Shown: positions 1-8,914 of the stretch, in pieces | Layout of the letters: every line of letters starts with the position of its first letter | Numbering within the stretch: the stretch's first letter is position 1 | Assembly (NCBI GenBank): GCA_030425705.1 | Contig: JAUHZU010000008.1 | Coordinates: 62,001-126,000 of the forward strand | Reading direction: 5' to 3' | Source of the DNA: Phycisphaerae bacterium | GTDB taxonomy: Bacteria; Planctomycetota; Phycisphaerae; Phycisphaerales; Phycisphaeraceae | DNA: 64,000 bases | Translations under genes and position numbers: made by a program | Notes under the pieces: model-generated | Database searches by the model: none | The model's input: only the letters and a program-made list of their open reading frames with translations | Told to the model about the DNA's origin: nothing

Positions 1-159
1 GCCGAGTGCTGAGAGACCGACCAGCCGGAGCACCGCGCCCCACCACCGCCGGTCGTGCCGCACCGCAAGCCAGACGACGGCAACGACAGCAGCGCCCACC
101 AGCAGCAGCGCGACGGGCCAGCCCAGGGGCGGGCGGAACTCGGCGAGGACCGGCATCAT
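1..159 (-). CDS. Membrane protein next to BatA-like gene, N-terminal fragment
   Basis: This is the first 53 codons of a gene that runs off the left edge. It begins ATG-ATG, and its first ATG overlaps the stop of the upstream BatA-like gene (ATGA, 4 bp), so the two are probably translationally coupled. The fragment starts MMPVLAEFRPPLGWPVALLL and contains one clear hydrophobic segment (about residues 14-33) followed by basic and tryptophan-rich residues, as in an N-terminal membrane anchor. In planctomycetes the gene after a BatA-like protein is often a large membrane protein with a VWA or glutamine-amidotransferase-like fold. That is expectation from context only, because the domain itself is outside the window. 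Confidence 0.8.
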   Translation of the reverse strand, partial: MMPVLAEFRPPLGWPVALLLVGAAVVAVVWLAVRHDRRWWGAVLRLVGLSALG

Positions 160-2165
160 GCGCGTGCCTCCCGCCGTGCAAACCCCAGCAGCAAGAGCGA
201 CTCGGCACCGATGCACAGCAACGCGCCGGCCACGAGGTACGGCCACAACGCGACGTCATCCCGTCGCACGTCCCACGCTGTATGGGAAGCCGGCTGCACG
301 CGGGCCGCGGAGTCGCTTGATGCGGTGTCGGCTGTTTGTTTCAGGTCCGACTCGGCGGGGTCGAGTGCGACCCACTGGCCTGCCGTCAACTCGCCGGTGG
401 GCCCACCTGCTACGTAAGCCCCGGGGTGCTGCGCGACGCCGCGGTCGCCCTCAGCCGGTCGGCCGGGCCGCTCGGTGTCCGGCCCATGCAGCGCCGCGGC
501 AAGCCGATCGCCGGGCCGCAGGGGCTTGGGCACCGCCGGCCCAGGAACAAGGTAGCGCAGCAACTCGTTGACCAACGGCACAAACACCGGTTGCGAGGCG
601 ACATCGGACTGTGCCGGATCGATCGTCGCGTTGAGCACCGCAAACCTGCCGCGGCCGACCCGCCCCAGCGCGAGCATGGTACGCCCGTCGGCGGTTGAGA
701 GCAGTACCTCCGCACCCTCCCGCGCCGAGGCCTGCGATACACCCGAAAGCGAAAGACCGACCACCGACGCGCGTGCCGGGCCCTCGAACACCCGCAGCAC
801 CGGGTGGTCGAACCGTGCCGACGCAACGACCCCGGCCGAAGCGGTGCCGGGCTGAACATCAAGCGGTACCCATGCCAGATCGTAGAGGGCGTCTACCGAA
901 GCCGGGCCGTCCGCGATCCACAGGACCCCGCCGCCCGCATCCAGGTGGCGGCGTAGCTTCGCGGTGAAATCATCACTGAACCTTGTCGCAATGCACACCA
1001 CCCAGCACGCCGAAGGATCATCAAGGTCGCCGGCCACCTCTTCCAGGCGGTCGGTGTCTCCGATCGCGACCGTGTAACGCGATGTGTTGTCGTCGGGCGT
1101 GAGCGCCAGCCCTAACCGGTAGACGGCCGAGTCGGCGTCCGGATGGAACGCGCTGGTGAACACGACGACGGGCTGGGCCTCGCGGACCTCGGCGAAGAAG
1201 CCGGCCTCGTCGTCGTAGGCGAACGTATCGCCGGTCTGCGCGCGGACGCGGAACATCGCGCCACCCGGCTCCTGCGGGACCAGCTTGATCGAGCGGGTGA
1301 CTACCGCGCCGGCCGCAAGTGTCATCGACACCTCTGCCGAATCGCCCGCCCCCTCGGCAAAAAGCGTGATCGGTGCGGCTTCATCCCCAAAGTTCCGCAA
1401 CGCCACGGTGAGTGTTGTGGGCAGCCCAGCGGTCGGCGGGTAGGGCGCGACATCGACCAGTTGGACGGCGATGTTGTCCTGCGCCGCCGGGCCGAAGGCC
1501 AGTTTCTCCAGCAGGACCCCGGGCGTGCGTGTTGCGAGCACGCCGTCTGCGCGGGCCGAGGCCTGACCATCGCTGAGGATCAAGACTTTGCCCGCCCGGT
1601 CCAGCTCGGCCAACGCCGACTCGGCGAGCCGGAGCGCGTCCTGCAGGTCGGCCGTCTCATAAGTACACATCGACGCCTGCAGCCGGGCCCGCAGTTCCGA
1701 CATGTTGCCACCGGGCTCAGGCAACAACGGCCGGGGCGACCGGCCGGCCAGGACGACCCACGCGGTGTCCGAAGCCGGGTCGAGCCCGGCAAGCTCCGCG
1801 TCGGCGCGTTGGACGGCTTGCTCGAACAGCGAGGTGCCGCGTTCGGCCCGCTGCATCGAGGCCGAGATGTCGATCACGATGATGACACACCGGCCCTGAC
1901 CCGTTGTGGCGACCGCTTCGCGTTGCCAGCGGGGCTGCATAAACGCCGCGACGACCGCCGCCAGCGCCAGGACGCGCAGCAGCAGCAGGACGAGGTGGCG
2001 CGGCCGGTTGACGCGCGTGGTCTCGATGGCCGCCTGAGCGACGAACCGCGTGGCGGGGAAGTCGGCGGGCAGGTATCGCGTCCGGCTGAGCAGATGCGCG
2101 GCCACGGGCAGACCGACCGCGCCGAGGAAACCGATCGACCAGACTGGAGCCAAGAAGGTCAGCAT
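156..2165 (-). CDS. BatA-like VWA-domain membrane protein
   Basis: 669 residues. The start at MLTFLAPVWSIGFLG fits the BatA N-terminal domain (hydrophobic segment, then AAHLLSRTRYLPADFPATRF). A longer upstream frame exists but lacks this family look. A second membrane segment lies at about residues 57-76. A von Willebrand factor A domain follows with a MIDAS motif DISAS at residues 99-103 (DxSxS intact). The long central part looks like extracytoplasmic beta-rich and glutamine-amidotransferase-like material, and a C-terminal membrane helix closes the protein. BatA-family proteins usually work with MoxR ATPases and DUF58 proteins in envelope or stress functions. Those partners are not visible here and would lie upstream or outside. 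The next gene overlaps by 4 bp. Confidence 0.85.
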   Translation of the reverse strand: MLTFLAPVWSIGFLGAVGLPVAAHLLSRTRYLPADFPATRFVAQAAIETTRVNRPRHLVLLLLRVLALAAVVAAFMQPRWQREAVATTGQGRCVIIVIDISASMQRAERGTSLFEQAVQRADAELAGLDPASDTAWVVLAGRSPRPLLPEPGGNMSELRARLQASMCTYETADLQDALRLAESALAELDRAGKVLILSDGQASARADGVLATRTPGVLLEKLAFGPAAQDNIAVQLVDVAPYPPTAGLPTTLTVALRNFGDEAAPITLFAEGAGDSAEVSMTLAAGAVVTRSIKLVPQEPGGAMFRVRAQTGDTFAYDDEAGFFAEVREAQPVVVFTSAFHPDADSAVYRLGLALTPDDNTSRYTVAIGDTDRLEEVAGDLDDPSACWVVCIATRFSDDFTAKLRRHLDAGGGVLWIADGPASVDALYDLAWVPLDVQPGTASAGVVASARFDHPVLRVFEGPARASVVGLSLSGVSQASAREGAEVLLSTADGRTMLALGRVGRGRFAVLNATIDPAQSDVASQPVFVPLVNELLRYLVPGPAVPKPLRPGDRLAAALHGPDTERPGRPAEGDRGVAQHPGAYVAGGPTGELTAGQWVALDPAESDLKQTADTASSDSAARVQPASHTAWDVRRDDVALWPYLVAGALLCIGAESLLLLGFARREARA

Positions 2166-2426
2166 GAGGTAGCCCGCCCACCTGCATGATAGATCGACGC
2201 GCCATGGACCCCGACGCCAGCGTAACCCGGCCTTGAAGGGCCCTGCAATCCCTGCACCCTTCTCTCCGGGATCGGCGGCCCGCATCGCATCAGTTTTCGG
2301 TGAGCAGGGTATGGAGTTCGCATCGGAAACGGTTATGCTGGGAATCAGGGCGGCGGTCTAAGCGTTGAGCCAGGAGTCGGCTCACAAGCCGCCTTCACAG
2401 ACCCGCTCAAGGAAGGACGGATCGCG

Positions 2427-2678
2427 ATGCCCAAGCAAAAAACCCCCAAGCCGCAGGCCAAGAAGACCGCCCCCGCAAAGGCACCCAAGAACTCGGCCGG
2501 GAAGAGCAGCAAACCCAGGCCCGCGAAGCTGATCTCGGCACCGGTGGAGGTCCCCGCCAAGCCCGCGCCGACACACGACGAAATCGCGGCCAAGGCCTAC
2601 GAGATATGGCTGGAAAAGGGCCGGCCCATCGGGCAGGACGAGGCGAACTGGGCCGAGGCCGTCGAGGCGTTGAGCTAA
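2427..2678 (+). CDS. DUF2934 small protein
   Basis: 83 residues. The N-terminal half is a Lys/Pro/Ala-rich tail (MPKQKTPKPQAKKTAPAKAP), probably disordered and nucleic-acid- or acid-surface-binding in character. The C-terminal half, HDEIAAKAYEIWLEKGRPIG then WAEAVEAL, is a clear match to the DUF2934 pattern (IAxxAYxxWExxGxPxGxDxxxWxxAExxL). The domain has no established function; it is common in planctomycetes and proteobacteria, often as a short stand-alone protein. A purine-rich ribosome site (GGAAGGA) lies 5' of the ATG, slightly further than ideal. The gene stands alone, transcribed toward rnc. Confidence 0.8.
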   Translation: MPKQKTPKPQAKKTAPAKAPKNSAGKSSKPRPAKLISAPVEVPAKPAPTHDEIAAKAYEIWLEKGRPIGQDEANWAEAVEALS

Positions 2679-2729
2679 GCCGCCGGTCATGGGCCGGACC
2701 GCGCACGCCACTTATGTCTTAGCCTGCCG

Positions 2730-3497
2730 TCATGCCTCGGTTTCCGTGGGCTGAGCGATCAGTTCCGCCAACGCCTCGGCATCCACCGCGTCGGCCAGCA
2801 GGACGACCCCGCCCTCGCCCTCCCGCGTAGCGAGCTTGAGTTCCAGGAGCGCCTTCAGCGCTGCCAGTTGCTCGGCCTCTTTCTTGGAGTTCGCCCAGGC
2901 GGAGCCGAACCGCCGACCGCCCAGCTCGACACAGACCTCGAACGCTTTGGCGTGGTCCGGGCCCTTGGCGTCCAGCAGCTTGTAGACCGGGTTGCTGGGC
3001 AACAGCTTCTGCGCGATCTGCTGGAGCACGCTCTTGAAGTTCTGCTGATGGGCCGAGGCAGCGGCCTCGTGGATGTAGGGCTTGAGCTGGCGGAGGATGA
3101 AGTCGCGCGTGGGCTCGAGCCCGCCGTCGAGATAGATCGCCGCGATGATGGATTCGAGGACCGCTGCGGCGACGCTGCTGGGCAGGCCCGGACGCCCGGC
3201 CATCCCCTTGCCCAGGTTCAGCATGCCCGCGAGGTCGATGGCCTTGCTGATCTTCGCGCAGACCCGTCGGCTGACCACCGCGGACTTGATCTTTGTGAGG
3301 TCGCCCTCGAGCAGGTCGGGGAACTCGTGGTACAGGTACTCGCAGACCACGCTCCCGAGGATCGCGTCGCCGAGGAACTCCATCCGTTCGTTGGATTCCA
3401 GCCGGGAGCCCGCGGAGGACGCGTGTGTCAACGCCTCGTCCAGCAGAGACCGGTTGCGGAAGGTGTAGCCGAGCACCTCGGCGGCTTGCTCAATCAT
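2730..3497 (-). CDS. rnc: Ribonuclease III
   Basis: 255 residues, starting at MIEQAAEVLGYTF. The frame continues upstream but without family similarity. RNase III cleaves double-stranded RNA (rRNA precursors, mRNA hairpins). The signature ERMEFLGDAILG is at residues 37-48, with catalytic-type Glu40 and Asp44, and a second catalytic Glu115 sits in VLESIIAAIYLDGG. A dsRNA-binding domain follows (about residues 160-230), with NPVYKLLDAKGPDHAKAFEV and the basic KKEAEQLAALKALLEL helix. The Asp usually three residues before the second catalytic Glu (Asp114 in E. coli) is Ala here. The C-terminus carries an acidic extension. It is divergent from rpmH and has its own promoter-like element at 3664-3692. 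Confidence 0.95.
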   Translation of the reverse strand: MIEQAAEVLGYTFRNRSLLDEALTHASSAGSRLESNERMEFLGDAILGSVVCEYLYHEFPDLLEGDLTKIKSAVVSRRVCAKISKAIDLAGMLNLGKGMAGRPGLPSSVAAAVLESIIAAIYLDGGLEPTRDFILRQLKPYIHEAAASAHQQNFKSVLQQIAQKLLPSNPVYKLLDAKGPDHAKAFEVCVELGGRRFGSAWANSKKEAEQLAALKALLELKLATREGEGGVVLLADAVDAEALAELIAQPTETEA

Positions 3498-3663
3498 GGG
3501 GCACCGCGGGTTGGTGGGATGTCGGTCCGGGGATCGGGCGGCGATCGCCGACGATCTCCCGGCCCCCAACGCTCGGTGGGGGCCGACGGTGCCGTGGCGG
3601 GGGTCTGGATGGCCGGATGACCGGTTCCAAACCGCCGCGGCGACAGCGTTTGTATCAATCCGG

Positions 3664-3692
3664 ATTATCCGGTCCGGATGGTAGCAAGTCAA
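3664..3692 (-). promoter_or_regulatory. Sigma-70-type promoter for rnc
   Basis: On the minus strand, TTGACT (3692-3687), a 17-nt spacer, then GATAAT (3669-3664). Both hexamers are close to consensus with ideal spacing. The predicted transcript would have a leader of about 160 nt before the rnc ATG. RNase III commonly autoregulates through a structured leader, but I did not identify such a hairpin with confidence. Confidence 0.6.
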
Positions 3693-3733
3693 CAAAAACC
3701 GCCTCCATCGGCCCCGGATAGCCCATCCATGGC

Positions 3734-3762
3734 TCGACAGACCGCCCGACAGACGCTACAAT
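3734..3762 (+). promoter_or_regulatory. Sigma-70-type promoter for rpmH
   Basis: TCGACA (3734-3739), 17-nt spacer, TACAAT (3757-3762), about 105 nt upstream of the rpmH ATG. The 370-bp gap 3498-3867 between the divergent genes rnc and rpmH contains this promoter and the rnc promoter. I see no further gene in it. Confidence 0.55.
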
Positions 3763-3867
3763 CCCCGATTCCCCGGAACCGGCCCGCCGACCGGGCGTGC
3801 CCGATCGCAAGGACGCGATGCGACCCGCACATGCGGATGCCACCCTCAAGACCCAGGAAACGAAGCG

Positions 3868-4017
3868 ATGTCGACCCACTACCCCAAACGCCGCTCCCTG
3901 ATCAAGCGTGCCCGCAAGTTCGGCTTCCGTGCCCGGATGCGCACCAAGCTCGGCCGCAAAATGGTCAACCGCAAGCGCCGCGTCGGCCGTTCGGTCAACG
4001 TCCGCAGCAGCTTCTGA
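3868..4017 (+). CDS. rpmH: 50S ribosomal protein L34
   Basis: 49 residues, very basic: begins MSTHYPKRRSLIKRARKFGF and continues RARMRTKLGRKMVNRKRRVG. The block FGFRARMRTKxGRK is diagnostic of bL34. It is a late-assembling large-subunit protein. In most bacteria rpmH is followed by rnpA (RNase P protein) near the replication origin. Here a strong terminator follows and then enolase, so the usual rpmH-rnpA pair is broken. A purine-rich AGGAAACGAAGCG stretch precedes the ATG. Confidence 0.95.
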   Translation: MSTHYPKRRSLIKRARKFGFRARMRTKLGRKMVNRKRRVGRSVNVRSSF

Positions 4018-4049
4018 CCAGACCAGGCACTTCACGCATACCACCTCTG

Positions 4050-4079
4050 CACGAGCGTCTCATGACGCTCGTGTTTTTT
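4050..4079 (+). terminator. Rho-independent terminator after rpmH
   Basis: A perfect 10-bp stem CACGAGCGTC / GACGCTCGTG with a TCAT loop, followed by six T (4074-4079). It ends the rpmH transcript. Confidence 0.9.
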
Positions 4080-4157
4080 CTGCGCAGCCCACGGACAGCA
4101 TCCGAAGGCAACCGAACCATGCATGTGTTGGCTTCGATGGAACCCCGATTCTGCTAA

Positions 4158-5522
<1,365 letters not shown>

Positions 5523-5550
5523 GCCCGTCCGACCCCACGCGTTTACAATG

Positions 5551-5572
5551 CCCCGCACCCGCGGGGTTTTTT
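5551..5572 (+). terminator. Rho-independent terminator after eno
   Basis: Stem CCCCGC / GCGGGG with loop ACCC, followed by six T at 5567-5572. The T-run ends one base before the ATG of the next gene. A TACAAT box lies just upstream at 5544-5549. Confidence 0.8.
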
Positions 5573-5573
5573 C

Positions 5574-7958
5574 ATGGCCAAGGGCGACCCTCCCAAGCCG
5601 ACGAAGCGCACGTTCCGCGAACGGCTGATCCGCTTCATCATTGCCAACGCGGTCACGCTCTCGATCGTTGCCGTGATCGCCCTGCCGCTGTCGTACATAG
5701 CCGGGCAGCACATCATCCGCCACCGCGAATTGTCCAAGCTGGACAGCCCGGACCCGGCCCAGTTCGCGGACGGGCTGGGGTACGTGTACCGGCACGCGCC
5801 GGGGGATTCACGGGTCCAGAAAGCCGCCATCCAACGGATCGAGTCGCTGCCACCCGAGCAGGCCGCCGAGTTGTTCTGGGCGCTGGCCCAGGCGATGACC
5901 CAAGGGGGCGAGCCACTGCATCCCAGAGAGATCGCCGTGGGCACCCGCCTGCTTGAGCGTTCTGAATTCACGCGGAAGTTTGTCATTTACAACCAGTTCG
6001 TGCAGATGGGTCTCGGGACGGACCCGGCCGTGCTGGCCGCCCTCGCCACCGCGCTGGACGACCCGGACGACCGCCGGTTCGGGCAGGCGGTCGCGTTCTA
6101 CGACTCCCGCTTCCTCTGGCTGCGTGACCACGTCCCGGCTGACGCCTGGCTGCGGTGGGCGGTCCTGCTCTCGCACAGCGACGCCGCGCTGACGCAGCTC
6201 CGATCGGCCGAGCTGCTGGGCGATATGCCCGACGCCCTGGATGACCCGCGGGTGGCCCAGGGCCTGGCGCACCTCGCGGCCAGCGACAACCCGACGGTGC
6301 GGGGCGCGGTGCTGGATGCCGCGGCGGGGTACGCCCGCGTCGCCGACGACCCGGTCCCCTACGAGCAGGTCCTGATCGCGCTGACCGAAGACGACAACAA
6401 GACTCTCGCCCGCCGCGCGTGGATCACGCTGGGTCTGCTCAACCCGCTGTCAGGCTTCCGCGCCGACTGGCGCAGCGTCGAACCGGCTGTCGCGGAGGCG
6501 ATGCTGTGGGCCGCGGTGAAGACGAACCCGGATCGGCCCGAGCCGGCGTTGGAGGCGTGGGACGCGGGGCTGGAGCACGAGGCGGCGTTGGCGTTGCATC
6601 AATCGCCACAACTTCAAGAACAGTACACCGAAGGCGCATCATTCGGACTTGCGGGCGATCGGCTATTGCTTGGCGTACTCGGAGAACCAACAACGCAAGC
6701 GGAACGTGAGTTGTTTTGGCGCTGCCTGCCGGTTTTACGTCGCAATCTGCTATGGGTATGGATGAATCGCAAGGATGTTTACGACTCTCTTTTTCAAGAC
6801 GCCGGCGTACCACAACTCTCCGCCGGCGATCTGCCCGCGATTGTTGGTGCTGTTTGTTACTACACAGGCACGGGTTTTCAGCCCGCCGATGCCGAAGCGC
6901 CGGTCGCGCTTTTTCAGATCGCGATGGCCGAGTCACTTCCAACCCTGCCTTCCGAACTCACTCAGGAGGGATTCATCTACTACGAAGCGTTGGGTGTACT
7001 CTGGCCGGGCGGCCCGATCGAGCTAGATGACCCGTTCTTGGAGATTGAAGATGTCAATCCAGAACTACTTGAACAACCACTCGCGGGGCAGTTCAGTGGG
7101 CCTGAGCCTTGGCAGGCCCGGTTCTACATGAGCGTTCATGGCAACTGGGGCCGCATCGACCATGTTTCAGACGCGGTAATGGCCAACCTCCACGTCGCTT
7201 CGGTCCTTGACCTCGTAGTGGTTGGCACCGCTTGCGATACCTTCCTGTCGGATTTCGGAGGAATCCATCAGGGCGATAGACCGCAGGAACTGCATTCGAT
7301 CAGATTCATGGAAACACTGATTCGTGCATCGGAAACCGAGCGCCGTAACACCGGTGTTCTCATCGCGGGGATGGCCAAGGCACGGCCTACATTAATTGAA
7401 GGCGCAACCGCTGAGCTGATTCGCCAGCACCCGGACATGACCGATCGGCAGCTACATGATATGTCCGACGCCCAGCTCGCCGACCTCGGCCTGCGTCGTG
7501 TCGATGCGCTCACGACCCTCCTTGACATCGCCGAGACCGCCCCTGACCGCGAGGACCGCTACGAACAGATCGCCCTGCTCAAGCTGGCGCTGTGGATGCG
7601 CGGCGACCTGGGGGATGACTTCATCCCAGAGGCCGAGCGCATGCTCGAGGACGACCGGCTGCCGACCTCGACGGTGCTGATGTGCCTGCTGCACATGCAG
7701 CGGCCCGCGGCGCTCTACTACCTCTTCGACCCACCACACACGCAGGGCAGCGGGTCGCTCGACCTCTACGACCTGTTCGTGAACCAGCGGTGGTGGCATG
7801 TATTCTCCCGGCTGGTGCCGGACCCGGACCTGGACCTCTGGCTCTGGGGCGACCCGGGGGCACAGGCCTTCCAGTTCGAGGTGATGCGCCAGTGGGTGCA
7901 GGTCAACCGCTGGCGGCTTGAGGCCGGGTGGTGGCCCGGTGCTACACCCGATGAATAG
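5574..7958 (+). CDS. Large membrane-anchored helical protein, function unknown
   Basis: 794 residues. The N-terminus is basic (KPTKRTFRERLIRF), followed by one hydrophobic segment at about residues 20-45, so the protein is anchored with most of its mass on one side of the membrane. The rest is rich in alanine- and leucine-containing helices and pairs such as DDPDDRRFGQAVAF and LTEDDNKTLARRAWITLGLL, reminiscent of HEAT/Armadillo repeats, but no enzymatic motif is visible. Base composition changes sharply inside the gene: about 6580-7480 has markedly lower G+C and different codon use from both ends. The ATG directly follows the terminator T-run, and no ribosome site is evident other than the GCGGGG of the hairpin. 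I do not recognise the family. Confidence 0.75.
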   Translation: MAKGDPPKPTKRTFRERLIRFIIANAVTLSIVAVIALPLSYIAGQHIIRHRELSKLDSPDPAQFADGLGYVYRHAPGDSRVQKAAIQRIESLPPEQAAELFWALAQAMTQGGEPLHPREIAVGTRLLERSEFTRKFVIYNQFVQMGLGTDPAVLAALATALDDPDDRRFGQAVAFYDSRFLWLRDHVPADAWLRWAVLLSHSDAALTQLRSAELLGDMPDALDDPRVAQGLAHLAASDNPTVRGAVLDAAAGYARVADDPVPYEQVLIALTEDDNKTLARRAWITLGLLNPLSGFRADWRSVEPAVAEAMLWAAVKTNPDRPEPALEAWDAGLEHEAALALHQSPQLQEQYTEGASFGLAGDRLLLGVLGEPTTQAERELFWRCLPVLRRNLLWVWMNRKDVYDSLFQDAGVPQLSAGDLPAIVGAVCYYTGTGFQPADAEAPVALFQIAMAESLPTLPSELTQEGFIYYEALGVLWPGGPIELDDPFLEIEDVNPELLEQPLAGQFSGPEPWQARFYMSVHGNWGRIDHVSDAVMANLHVASVLDLVVVGTACDTFLSDFGGIHQGDRPQELHSIRFMETLIRASETERRNTGVLIAGMAKARPTLIEGATAELIRQHPDMTDRQLHDMSDAQLADLGLRRVDALTTLLDIAETAPDREDRYEQIALLKLALWMRGDLGDDFIPEAERMLEDDRLPTSTVLMCLLHMQRPAALYYLFDPPHTQGSGSLDLYDLFVNQRWWHVFSRLVPDPDLDLWLWGDPGAQAFQFEVMRQWVQVNRWRLEAGWWPGATPDE

Positions 7959-7993
7959 TGTCCACAACTCCGATCCCGGTCCCCCTACCACGC

Positions 7994-7999
7994 TAGAAT
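7994..7999 (+). promoter_or_regulatory. -10 box of a probable leaderless promoter
   Basis: TAGAAT ends 6 nt before the ATG of the downstream nitroreductase gene, so transcription would start at or next to the start codon. No good -35 hexamer is seen, and no Shine-Dalgarno sequence can fit. Confidence 0.45.
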
Positions 8000-8005
8000 C
8001 ATCTC

Positions 8006-8611
8006 ATGCAGAAACCCGCCGAAACGCAGTACCCCGTGATCGATGTCATCCGAGACCGCTGGAGCCCGCGGGCGTTCGCGGACAAGCCCGTGGAGCGCGA
8101 GAAGCTCGGGTCGCTGTTCGAGGCGGCCCGCTGGGCGGCGTCCGCGTTTAACGAGCAGCCCTGGCGTTTCATCGTGGCGACGAAGGACGACCCGGCCGAG
8201 TACGACAAGGCGCTGGGCTGTCTGGTCGAGGCGAACCAGGCCTGGGCGAAGCACGCGCACGTCCTCGTGCTGACGGTGATCAGCACCACCTTCAAGAAGA
8301 ACGGCAACGACAACCGCGTCGCCCAGCACGACCTCGGGCTGGCCGCGGCGCACCTGACCCTGCAGGCCACCGCCCTCGGGCTCGCGACCCACCAGATGGC
8401 GGGCGTGGACCTCGAAAAGGTGCGTGAGACCTTCGCCGTGCCCGACGGCTACGAACCGCAGACCGCCATCGCCATCGGCTACCCCGGTGAGCCGGACAAC
8501 CTCCCCGAGGGCTGGGCCCGCGACGCCGAGACCGCCCCCCGCTCGCGCAACGACTTCGTCGCGTTCGTCTTCACCGGGAAGTTCGGCGATGCCACCGGGC
8601 TGTTGGATTAG
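8006..8611 (+). CDS. Nitroreductase-family FMN oxidoreductase
   Basis: 201 residues. Nitroreductase-fold proteins bind FMN and reduce nitro, quinone or other substrates using NAD(P)H; the physiological substrate cannot be told from sequence. The N-terminal VIDVIRDRWSPRAFADKPVE carries the R-x-S-x-R FMN-phosphate-binding pattern. AARWAASAFNEQPWRFIVAT matches the usual S-x-x-N-x-Q-P-W flavin-binding loop. GYPGEPDNLPEG is near the C-terminus. The ATG lies 6 nt after a TAGAAT box, suggesting a leaderless mRNA. Another member of the family lies at 44938-45546. Confidence 0.9.
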   Translation: MQKPAETQYPVIDVIRDRWSPRAFADKPVEREKLGSLFEAARWAASAFNEQPWRFIVATKDDPAEYDKALGCLVEANQAWAKHAHVLVLTVISTTFKKNGNDNRVAQHDLGLAAAHLTLQATALGLATHQMAGVDLEKVRETFAVPDGYEPQTAIAIGYPGEPDNLPEGWARDAETAPRSRNDFVAFVFTGKFGDATGLLD

Positions 8612-8656
8612 CCATCGTGCACACGGTCCAGCACATCTAATCCCTGGAGCCACACG

Positions 8657-8878
8657 ATGATGGGCCCCCTAAAACCGGGTGACGACAAGTTCAAGGCCAT
8701 GTTCGGGCCGGGGCACCTCGACCAGCAGATTCGAAACGCGATCTCCATGTGCTGGATGATGCTACCGGAAGACAAGAAGACCCTTGACGATCTTGAAAGC
8801 CAGATCCGCCGGGTTGTCGACCGTGCGCTGCGGGACCTCCGGGAGGACCACGAGCAGTTTGGCGTGAAGCCGCTCTAG
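8657..8878 (+). CDS. Conserved small protein (planctomycete-type), unknown function
   Basis: 73 residues, beginning MMGPLKPGDDKFKAMFGPGH. Predicted mostly helical: an amphipathic DQQIRNAISMCWMMLP helix, then the charged KKTLDDLESQIRRVVDRALR and DLREDHEQFG. It resembles a short hypothetical protein that I associate with planctomycetes; that association is from memory and no function is known to me. Two in-frame ATG codons (8657, 8660) are both possible starts. It is downstream of the nitroreductase in the same direction and convergent with the helicase gene. Confidence 0.7.
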   Translation: MMGPLKPGDDKFKAMFGPGHLDQQIRNAISMCWMMLPEDKKTLDDLESQIRRVVDRALRDLREDHEQFGVKPL

Positions 8879-8914
8879 CGTCGGTCTCATACATTGCACG
8901 GCCAAGGCCGTCAC

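Noticed and set aside
8894-8914. ACGGCC/GGCCGT palindrome between convergent genes as a terminator
   Set aside because: The loop would be too small or the stem too short, and there is no T-tract.
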